Source: Medicago truncatula (Eukaryota > Streptophyta > Magnoliopsida > Fabales > Fabaceae). Taken from it: DNA of 64,000 bases. Each line of letters opens with the position of its first letter. Positions within the stretch are counted from its first letter, which is position 1. The translations under genes were made by a program, and so were the position numbers. This document shows, one piece after another, positions 45,391 through 53,741 of this stretch. The notes under the pieces were generated by a model. It was given only the letters and a program-made list of their open reading frames with translations. It was not told the DNA's origin and did not search any database. The stretch covers positions 43,051,832 through 43,115,831 of the forward strand of contig NC_053046.1 in NCBI RefSeq assembly GCF_003473485.1. Reading direction: 5' to 3'.

Positions 45391-45424
45391 AGGTCCAAAT
45401 TACTCATACCTACCTTATTGTTTT

Positions 45425-45640
45425 ATCTAAAGCCTTGGAAAAGAATAGTTTCAACACATTCCCTTTTTGAACTGTTCAAACATTTAGAGTGATTGATTCG
45501 AGACACAATATTAAAGTCTTGATATAATAATGTGATTTACTAATTGTTTTAAAATCCTATGAGTCTATCCTTTTAAAATATGGATCATAACAAATTCAAG
45601 GTCAAAATTCTAGCGAACTTTGTTAAAGGGACAGTTCTAT
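45425..45640 (+). repeat. Duplicated flank, collinear with 31920-32140
   Basis: Shares aaagccttggaaaagaata, acatttagagtgattgattc and aatatggatcataacaaa forms with 31920-32140. This shows the duplicated block extends about 5 kb from the F-box gene start. Confidence 0.7.
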
Positions 45641-45704
45641 AGAAAATTATTTCCACTTGATTAATTGCAAATAAGACAAGTTAATCCATTTATCCCCATC
45701 TCTG

Positions 45705-45707
<3 letters not shown>

Positions 45708-45749
<42 letters not shown>
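45708..45749. repeat. (TA)n microsatellite
   Basis: About 21 TA units bordering the TIR element that starts at 45753. Confidence 0.9.
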
Positions 45750-45753
<4 letters not shown>

Positions 45754-47112
45754 GCTTAATACATCATTTGGTCCCTTAACTTATTTTTGGTTTTCATTTT
45801 GGTCCCCTAACTATAAAATGTCTTAAACTGGTCCCTTATGTCTTCTACCGTCACCTCTTTTGATCCTCTCCGTTAGTTTTTTAATGTATCATATTTTTAA
45901 TATGATTATAACCATTTGATTCAGGTCCATAGCATGTTACAGTGAACTACCCATATCTAATTATTTTCCTTTTCTTCTTCTCTTTCCCTATTCTTCCTTT
46001 TGATCTTCATCATCTTCAACACTAATGTTCATATAAAACCCAAATAAACTTGAAGAAACAAACCCCAAAAAAAAAAATTTGATTGAATCCTTCACTAGAA
46101 TCTTAAATTAATTGGATCCAATTACTTAAAAAAAATCTAAAATTGAAACATAAAAATGAGACATATCACCCACCTTCTTCCTCCATCATCATCGTTCTTC
46201 ATGACCCATCTCCAGATCTCAATCCTCTCTTCCACAAAACCGTTCAATCCCATCACTCAAATCATCACCAACCTCACAATCCTTCTCTTTTCCCTCCAAA
46301 GTTTCAACCTTTAACCTTTTCTCAAAACCCCATTTCCCAATTCAAATCCAGCACCTTCACAATCATAACTACCGACGGAATTGAACCAGTAACTGTTGAT
46401 TTTGCAATTTCCTCATCTTGCGGTGAGAGATTCACCGGTGCAACTTTATAGATCTTCACCGGAGCTATAATTGGAGTTACCGTTGCCGGTGGTGGTTTTA
46501 CGTAAGTGTCGACAAAGTGCTGCTAGACACGTTGTCGGCAGAGGCTATAAGAGAAACGATGACGGCGGTTTCGGAGACTGACGATATGAAGAGGAGTTTC
46601 CGTACGGATCTTCTCACGCCAGTGGAATGAACGAATGAGAGAAAATGAAAATTGTATATTAAAATTAAAATTGGAAAATTAAAAGTTGTTTGATTGGTTC
46701 ACAATTTTATTTTATTTTTATTTTTGGATTTTAGTGTTTGAAGATTGATGAAGGTATATGTAGATGTTGTTGAAGATGATGAAGAAGTGAAAGGAAGAAG
46801 ATGAAGAAGGAGAAAAAAATTGGACGTTGGTGGTTCACCGTAAGAAACAATATAGACATGCATGATCTAGCTGTTCTCATTATAGACAAAAGATCAAAGG
46901 GTTAAAATTAAAAATCTAATAAGGTGCATGGTGGATCACCTATGATGCTGGTTCACCTTAGATATTTATGGTTAAAAACTAACGAAGTGGACCAAAATAG
47001 GTAACGGCAGAATATATAAGGGGCCAATTTGAGACGTTTTTTAGTTAAGGGACCATTATAAAAAAAAAGAATTAAGTTAAGGGACCATATGATTAATTAA
47101 GCCTATATATAA
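45744..47112. mobile_element. TIR element (45753-47103), Mutator-like, with inserted gene-like segment
   Basis: The left end ggcttaatacatcatttggt and, on the complement, ggcttaattaatcatatggt continue as inverted repeats for about 90 bp (cccttaactta..., taactaaaaaacgtc...). Possible 9-bp TSDs are tatataaaa (45744-45752) and tatatataa (47104-47112), but they lie in TA-rich DNA. It is 1351 bp and carries a GC-richer, gene-like middle at 46155-46625. Confidence 0.7.
46155..46625 (+). pseudogene. Possible captured gene fragment of unknown identity
   Basis: The part of the TIR element with balanced base composition reads, from 46143, as a 102-codon frame (HPPSSSIIIVLHDPSPDLNP ... VDFAISSSCGERFTGATL). 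After a stop another frame reads AIIGVTVAGGG, then, shifted, LSAEAIRETMTAVSETDDMK and FRTDLLTPVE with a stop. The codon-like sequence between AT-rich ends suggests a Pack-type (captured exon) element. I do not recognise the parent gene. The frame at 46143 lacks an ATG there and may not be translated. Confidence 0.4.
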
Positions 47113-47213
47113 TAACTTGTTCTATAACGGCGATCCCACATTCACGAATTAGGGAGACAAACATCTTGATCGGTAAAATCTAAAAGAAAATGTGGATTTT
47201 AATTTTGATTTAA

Positions 47214-48096
47214 TAAATCAAAGGATTAATTGAATTTTTGGTCCCTATAAATATCTGCAGTTTTGTTTTTAGTCCCTATAAAATAAATCATACTTTTTAG
47301 TCCATCAAAATTTTTCATTAGTGTTTTAAGTCCCTGTTAAATTAAAATTTGTTTAATTATACATAAAATTTTAAATTTTTTAATGATTTTTTACATACTT
47401 GTTTAAAACATTATAAAAGGTTCCGCCACAATAAATTAGCTCAAAATTTTATTTTTAGGTACAAATTTTCGTTAGTTTTATCTTGAATTTTTGGCGTTTT
47501 AAAAAAATTATATTTAATTCATTACATGTTAAAAAATTCTAATTTTTTATAAAAGAGATTATTATAATGTTCTTAACATGTCTGTTAAAAATCATTTAAA
47601 TATATAAAATTTTAAGTATAATTAAACAAATTTCAATTTAACAGGGTCCAACACATACTTTTAGTCCTTGTAAAATTAAAATTTGCTTAATTGTGCTTAA
47701 ACTTTTAAATTTGTTACATATTTTTCACATACTTACTTAGAATATTATACAAAGTTCCTCCGCAAAAAAGAAACTTAAGATTTTATTATTAGGTCCAAAT
47801 TTTCATTAATATAATCTTGAAAATTTGGCTTTTAAAAAAATTCATAATTAATTCATGTTAAAAAACTAATTTTTTTTTACAAAAGAGTGTCTTACGATGT
47901 TATGAACATGTATGTAAAAAATCTTTCAAAAATTTAGAAGTTTATGCATAATTAAACAAATTTTAATTTAACAGGAACTAAAAACATTAAGAGAAAATTT
48001 TGTAGGAACTAAAAAGTGTGATTTATTTTTATAGAGACTAAAAACAAAACTGCAGATATTTATAGGAACCAAAAACTTAATTAACCCTAAATCAAA
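47214..48096. mobile_element. Mutator-like foldback MITE (47223-48087), TSD TAAATCAAA
   Basis: Perfect 9-bp repeats TAAATCAAA lie at 47214-47222 and 48088-48096. The termini form a long inverted repeat of more than 150 bp (ggattaattgaatttttggt ... atatctgcagttttgttttt ... ttaaatttgtttaatta-like). The middle contains a second copy of the same motifs (tacttttagtccttgtaaaa at about 47657). It is non-coding. Confidence 0.85.
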
Positions 48097-48596
48097 TGAC
48101 CAAGACGTGATATGATTAAATTGCTGTATTGCATTTGATGATAAAAATACAAAAGGCAGGAAGAATGTTGAGTTTTTGCTAGTGATAGCATTGATTGATT
48201 CATTTTCTTTTTGAAGGGAAAACATGTTGATCCCTTAATTGTCATCTATGGAGTTCATTTTTAATAAGGTTTTTAACCTTCTTTGTCTAATGTTGAAGAA
48301 AAATAGTTCAATTCAATATGAATCGATGACTGTTGTCATTATTATGTAAGCATGCATTAGGACTTAGGAGTAGTATTTTTATCATATCACCCTCCTCTTA
48401 CACGTTGAAGAGTGCATATTAGAAAGCAAACATAGTAAAATTGGACTCGGTAGATGATTTTACCATATAATATACAACATGGAGCAACAAACTATCTAAA
48501 TATGAAATATCTATATACTACAACAACATTTTAGTATTGACAACCTGATTTACTAGTACATACGATAATCACTAAAATTACAAACCATATCCAAAA
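48097..48596. other. 3' flank of the extensin-like gene
   Basis: No gene seen. It presumably holds the 3' UTR of the minus-strand gene and spacer. Confidence 0.5.
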
Positions 48597-49052
48597 TCAG
48601 AAGAGAATAAAAGAAGAAAATAACATAAAAAATGGGACTAGAAATTGCATAACCACATAAGCTGAACGTTCACCTCCACCATAAGGCACATAAGTGTAAG
48701 GATTAGGAGGAGCATAAGTACTAGGTGGTCCATAAGTATCATAAGGATTAGTAGGAGGTCCATAGATGTAAGGAGCAGGAGGTGTACAACACTGAACACC
48801 ACCAGCAGGAGGACACTTACTCTGCCCTTTCTCATGGTGATGTGGTGGTGGTGGTGCATATATTGAGTAACCAGATGGTGGAGGTGGTGGAGCACCATAA
48901 GAAGGGTAACCAGAAATTGGTGGAGATAATTGTTGACATGGTGGATCACATTTAGGATCACCTAATGCATTCCCATAAGCTTCAAAAGTAAAATAAGACA
49001 CTACTAACAAAAGGGTCAAAGCTACAAGTTTCAGTGACTTTGCTTGAAACAT
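48597..49052 (-). CDS. Secreted proline/tyrosine-rich extensin-like protein
   Basis: The 151-residue protein starts at ATG 49052 (MFQAKSLKLVALTLLLVVSY), a clear signal peptide to about residue 28. The mature part has CDPPC, five cysteines in all, a His-rich patch (PPPPHHHE), and repeated Pro/Tyr/Gly motifs such as GYPSYGAPPPPPSGYS, YIYGPP, DTYGPP, STYAPP. It ends with a hydrophobic tail (VVMQFLVPFFMLFSSFILF) that could be a GPI-anchor signal. Extensin-like and LRX-related small proteins of this kind sit in the cell wall or at the plasma membrane. An upstream in-frame TTG adds 12 codons but is not a plausible start. The gene has no intron and a TATA box close by. Classical SP4-5 extensin repeats are scarce, so 'proline-rich protein' is an equal name. 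Confidence 0.8.
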   Translation of the reverse strand: MFQAKSLKLVALTLLLVVSYFTFEAYGNALGDPKCDPPCQQLSPPISGYPSYGAPPPPPSGYSIYAPPPPHHHEKGQSKCPPAGGVQCCTPPAPYIYGPPTNPYDTYGPPSTYAPPNPYTYVPYGGGERSAYVVMQFLVPFFMLFSSFILF

Positions 49053-49111
49053 TTTTTTTAATTTTAAAGTTGAAGGTTTCAATTTCAATCATTTTAGTAT
49101 ATCTGACTTAA

Positions 49112-49120
49112 CTTTATAGG
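49112..49120 (-). promoter_or_regulatory. Likely TATA box of the extensin-like gene
   Basis: The minus strand reads cctataaag about 60 bp before ATG 49052, predicting a leader of roughly 30 nt. Motif and position only. Confidence 0.4.
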
Positions 49121-49362
49121 AAAAGAGTGTTGTAGAAGTTTCTGTTTTTGATGTGTAATCAGCACCTGGCTAATACGGTCTTGGATCATTCGCCTCTTTT
49201 TGTTCTGCTTAGAAGGATACGGTGCCACATGCCACAACATTTGTCACATTTATATTGAATCACCACATATGGATCACTTTGCATGTGTATGTCAACAAAA
49301 AATCGTTAAAAATTAATTTCAACATTTCTTTTCCACTTAGGTATTTACTCATTCTATACATG

Positions 49363-49741
49363 GTTAAATAAGTTTTTTCTTCTTAAAAATATTATAAAAT
49401 TTGATTTTAGTCTATAGAAATGAAACGAAATGTTTTCATCCTCGCAAATCTTTTTGTTCTGTTTTTAGTTTCTAATAGATATAATTTTGACATGTTCTTG
49501 ACATTTCTTGAATATAATAATAATATAGACCTATAAGGATTGAACATAATAAATGAACATACCATGAACATATCTTGAACATAAAATTGTCATAATCTTG
49601 ATATTAACATGAACATAAATTGATCATTAACGACTAAAAATAAAATGAAAATTTTGTGCGGATGAAAACATTTAATTTTTTTTACAGATTAAAATCAAGA
49701 TTCGCTATATTTTCAGAGACAAAAAACTTATTTAACTCTTG
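49363..49741. mobile_element. MITE related to 4040-4404
   Basis: The left end ggttaaataagttttttctt and the complement of ...aaaaaacttatttaac form inverted repeats. The internal phrases (gaaatgttttcatcctcgca, cggatgaaaacattt) mirror those of 4040-4404. No TSD was resolved. Confidence 0.7.
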
Positions 49742-49743
49742 TA

Positions 49744-49785
49744 TATAAGTTGAGTTTTGTAAAAAAAAATAATATAAGTTCAGTT
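49744..49785 (+). repeat. Oligo(A) micro-insertion, 13-bp TSD
   Basis: TATAAGTTGAGTT (49744-49756) and TATAAGTTCAGTT (49773-49785) flank the 16-nt insert ttgtaaaaaaaaataa. Confidence 0.65.
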
Positions 49786-50145
49786 CAGTCAAACCATTAT
49801 CCACTCAAGAAGCAAATCAGTATATATTTTAACCTTGGAGTCTTTTGTACTAGGAGGGATATCATGGCTTCTGGAGCTCCAGATCAGCCTATAGAGTCAA
49901 GCTTAAGTGAGCATCTCACTTCCAAAGATTTAAACTTGTTAAATATAATGTATTTCGTTTTATGAAAAATCTAATGTGTTTTCCTTTTTACTATTCATGT
50001 CTAAAAATATTTATAGACTTGGCCTTCTCCATAGTATGTGTGTAATATATATCATATTGATATCTGTATGGGTTTAGATAATCTTCTACAACGTCCTTTC
50101 AATTTTTTATTTTTTTAAAACTATTAGTTTTACTATGAAAATTGA

Positions 50146-50253
50146 TTTTGCTATTTACTGCTATGATGATGTTGCATCAATTATGTCTGGACATATGAAG
50201 TTTTATTATGATATAATTTGCTAAAAGAAAAAAAAAAAAGTTTTGCTATTTAC
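50146..50253 (+). mobile_element. Retroposed 3' end (50159-50240) with poly(A)
   Basis: TTTTGCTATTTAC at 50146-50158 and 50241-50253 flank 82 nt. The insert ends tataatttgctaaaag followed by A12 and g. It is the form of a short retroposed transcript end; the parent is unknown. Confidence 0.72.
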
Positions 50254-50378
50254 CTTTGAGTCTAGAATTATGATCCCACCCTCTTAACACCCTCTCCCTC
50301 AATTTTTGTCAATAACCACGAAATGAACGTAGTCAGGATTTTAAAAAATTCGATTGAAAAACAAACTTAGAATATAAG

Positions 50379-50429
50379 TTGTTAGATTCACCTTGTTTCA
50401 AAAAAAATAAAAAATTGTTAGATTCACCT
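50379..50429 (+). repeat. Oligo(A) micro-insertion, 15-bp perfect TSD
   Basis: TTGTTAGATTCACCT at 50379-50393 and 50415-50429 flank the 21-nt insert tgtttc followed by an A-rich tail with one T. Confidence 0.78.
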
Positions 50430-51244
50430 CATTCTTATAATTAAGTTGTTGAATATTTGAAATAAATTCGGAAATTCCAAACTAGCCGTTATCCAATAAA
50501 AATCTAAAATTTCTAATAATAAACCAAATCCCACACGATTAATTACAAACGCTTTTTGACAAGCATTTGCCGCAATAGGACGTGTGAACTAAAAACCTAT
50601 TAATAGATAAGAACACATTCCAACCAATTCCAAAAAAATATAAAATTGTATCAAATTTGAACTAGTAACTAAGAGTCTGTTTGAAACACTTCCTAAAAAT
50701 TATTTTTTAGTTTTTAAAAACTTGAAAATTAAAAACTTTTTTGCTAAACTATTTTTAAAATTACAGTTTTGGAAACTGTTTTGAATTTTTTAGTTTTGGA
50801 GACTAAAACTAAAACATGTAAAATGATAACTATTGTGAAAAGAGGACTTGTATATTTTAAAAATAAAAACCATTTCAAACAAATCATTTACCTATGGAAT
50901 TATACTATTTTAACTCTTTTTTCTTGTCATCAAGTCATGTACTCATGCACAATAAAGTATGTTTTGCTTTTGATATTTATTTTCTTGTTAATCATTTCTC
51001 CTTTCAAATATAAAGGATTATACCACATTAGATGTGTTGCACCGATCATTATTCAATTTCAATGAGTTTTCATAGATGGGTTTTATGTTTCCATGTTTCT
51101 CCCCTGGATAACTAATGAAATAGGAGTAAGTTACAAACAATTAATGGTAGTTTGGATATTCATTGAGTATATTACTAATATTTTTTTGAAAAAAAATATG
51201 TAACTACTACTTCACGCCAATTATAAATAACTACTATTGTGGTG
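50430..51244. other. Spacer with a weak MITE candidate
   Basis: At about 50672-50890 gtctgtttgaaacacttcc faces ccatttcaaacaaa, a possible MITE of the 'tctgttt' type. No gene was found; the 98-codon frame at 50769-51065 is low in evidence. Confidence 0.4.
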
Positions 51245-51986
51245 ATGTTAGAGGATGGAGTGCAACCAGCTAGTTCGAGGGTGCATGAAGAATTTTCAAG
51301 AGCCTTTCCCATTGCCAATGTGCATAGATTGATGAAAAAAGCTCTTCCTCAACATGCAAAGATAACCGATGAAACTTGCTCTAGTGGTAAAAAGACAGGT
51401 CTTGAATCTGAGAGAATTTGGGTTTGAGTTTGTTAGTATCTTTGGAGGAGGTAAATGTAATTAACTTTGTAAGTGTTCTTTGAGCCCGAATGTCTTCTCT
51501 GCCTTGAACTGGGGCACCATCCCCTCACCTTAAAATTTTAGTTTACCAAAAAAAAAAAAAAGATAACCGATGAAAGCAAGGAAATTATGGTGAACCAGCT
51601 GAATTCATTAGCTTTGTTACTGCTGAGACCAAAACCATTATTGCAATTTAGATTATAGGACAACAATTACTGCTGAAGATTTGTTAATTAGTATGCAAAA
51701 ATTGGGTTTTGATGTCTATGCTGCGTGTTCCCTCCGCTACATCCAACTTTTTTGCCATCGTGCTCGCGTAAGTCAATACGCTCCCCCACCTCCACCACTG
51801 CCGCCACAGGATTTTCAGGCTCATAATTTTCCATTGGATCCAAATTTCGTGCTTGCCGACCCAACAGAAATGGGTGCAATTTTAGATGATGATGATGATG
51901 AAAGAGAACTTGGTGATGGTGGTGGTGATGGCAACTCAAGTGATGGAAGCTTTGATGTTTTTGCTTTTCTTAATAGTGATGACTGA
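51245..51986 (+). pseudogene. NF-YB pseudogene (LEC1-like Asp), split by a SINE
   Basis: ATG 51245 opens MLEDGVQPASSRVHEEF, then the histone fold: FPIANVHRLMKKALPQHAKI, TDE. A SINE (51375-51560) interrupts it. After it, ESKEIMVN..AEFISFVTAE leads to a stop near 51650. A shift follows, then TITAEDLLISMQKLGFDVY and an acidic, Gly-rich tail (DDDDDERELGDGGGDGN ... FAFLNSDD) to TGA 51986. The residue that separates LEC1-type from other NF-YBs is Asp here (AKITD), as in LEC1/L1L. The central helix is damaged (CHREYRRT-like part lost). No functional NF-YB can be made. Compared with the intact gene at 7044 it is very divergent and so not a recent local copy. Confidence 0.85.
51360..51575 (+). mobile_element. 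tRNA-derived SINE (51375-51560), 15-bp perfect TSD
   Basis: AGATAACCGATGAAA at 51360-51374 and 51561-51575 flank 186 nt. The insert starts cttgctctagtggtaaaaag (A-box-like) and has gggtttgagtttg (B-box-like). It ends in a C-rich 3' part (ccatcccctcacc) and A13. The TSD is made of NF-YB codons. Confidence 0.9.
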
Positions 51987-52105
51987 TATCACTTCTTTGA
52001 TATATAAGTGAGGTACATGACAATATTGGAAAGAGAATGCTAGAGTTGTGACATTTGCATGAAATTTAAATAATACTAATAAAGTACAAATGTGATGAGA
52101 GTACT

Positions 52106-52439
52106 ATTGCGAGCAGAGTCGTTTTTAAGAATCCGGAGGTTCGGTTCTGTAGATAAAAAGAGGTCCATTATAAAATATATATATATTTTTTTTTTAAAGA
52201 ACAATGTTCAACTTAATTTTTTTAAAAGAGAAATACAAGGTGTCGTATATAAGCGGTACACCCAAAAGTAAAAATCACTATCGTATATATGAGGAACCTC
52301 AAATCACCCTTCCAAAAACACACCCACCTAACACTTAGCAGTACTATTGGACTATAATTTTTTTATGAGGCCCATGCCTTGGGGAGGTCCAGTTCCAATG
52401 AGCGGTTTGCACATCCCAAAGTCCGGACCTGATTGCGAG
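52106..52439. mobile_element. Non-autonomous hAT element (52114-52431), TSD ATTGCGAG
   Basis: Perfect 8-bp repeats ATTGCGAG lie at 52106-52113 and 52432-52439. The ends are CAGAGTCG... and, on the complement, CAGGTCCGGAC... It is 318 bp and non-coding; the interior reads gaggtccattat and aggcccatgcc, as in hAT MITEs of the 'grey area' type. Confidence 0.85.
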
Positions 52440-53100
52440 TTTGTTAGGTTTTCATGTCTTTGAAATTGTTGAATTAATGTCTCCCAATCAAAATGTAAGT
52501 TTCACTTTGTAAAAAAAAGAAAAGAAAAGTTTCTCTATAAATAAAAGTGATTATCAACTTTGTGGATTATACTACTTTCGTCCTTAAACATATTCTATTG
52601 AGTTTTTCATGGATTAGTTCATATGCACCAAGGTCTTGTTTTTATTTGCTTACATAATTTTATTTACTATCATAAGCACTAGTGTAATTATTTGAAGTAG
52701 TTTATAGCAACAGTTTATGACATATCTATAAATTGTTTTCATCTTGTTATTTTAATGAAGTCCACAACTTCCTAGGGAATAACGAGGATACTTCTTTTTT
52801 TGAGAGGATGAAGATTTCTACTTGTATAGTTCATTGCTTACTTTTTTTGGGTACAAGTTCATTGCTTACTAATGTCAAGATTAATCATTAATCCATAAAG
52901 CTTCCTAATAATATTTACTAGTACAACATCATAATGATTATAACATAACACTTACTTCCACTTTATATGGATAATGCCACCTCAAATCACTTACTTCCAT
53001 TGTATCTTGTCGAATCACATTTATATTTAGTTTACACTTGAAGAAACCATTCTTCGACTCAACAAACCTCTTGTCGAAAACAAGCACTTAAAATACAGGC
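52440..53100. other. Spacer with one oligo(A) micro-insertion
   Basis: AGTTCATTGCTTACT at 52828-52842 and 52856-52870 flanks 13 nt that read tgtaccc followed by A6 on the minus strand (15-bp perfect TSD). Near 52500-52530 a weaker case (aagtttcact/aagtttctct around ttgtaaaa...) exists. No gene. Confidence 0.7.
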
Positions 53101-53720
53101 TAACATGTACATAAATATGTTCTTCCGCGGATGTAAGCGCATAAAAGTTGCAATAAGTGCGGCGCAAATATTTTATGATGTTTTACGCATAGAATAAAAA
53201 GATATTTAACATAAACACTATAGTTATGTTGATATTTTGGAAATAATCATGAGTTTTTAAATTTTTATCATATCAATTTACTTATATTAATGTTATATGT
53301 TGAAAATAGTCACAAGTTTTCAAAACTTTCTCATATCGATACATTAAAAAATTGCTTCCGCAATATATAAGCACATAAAATCCGTAACAAGTGTGGTGCA
53401 AATATTTAACGGTGTTTTGCATATAAAATGACAACATATTTATTAAAAACACTATATTAATGTTGATATTTTGAAAATAGTCATGAATTCAAAATTTTAT
53501 CATATCAACTTACTCATATTGGTACATAAAAATTCTTGGCAATAGATATAAACACATAAAATCTGCATCGAATGCGGTAAAAATATATCACGGTATTTTG
53601 CATATAAATTAACAAAATATTTAATAAAAATACTACATGTTAATATTTTGAAAATAGTCATGAAATTTTAAAATGTTATCATATTGATTTTCTCATATGT
53701 TATTTCTTCTTCTTATTCAT
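53101..53720. repeat. Three diverged tandem copies of a 185-bp-class unit
   Basis: Corresponding phrases recur: cataaaagttgcaataagtg (53141), cataaaatccgtaacaagtg (53375), cataaaatctgcatcgaatg (53559), each followed by a cg(g/t)tgttttgcatataaa-like and gttgatattttgaaaatagt-like block. The first interval is longer because a half-unit is duplicated. It is satellite-like but very short. Confidence 0.75.
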
Positions 53721-53741
53721 ATCTCATATCAGTACATAATT

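Noticed and set aside
49864-49965. Short frame MASGAPDQPIESSL...
   Set aside because: An ATG in fair context and polar composition are suggestive, but only 33 codons, no motif and no splice continuation are visible.
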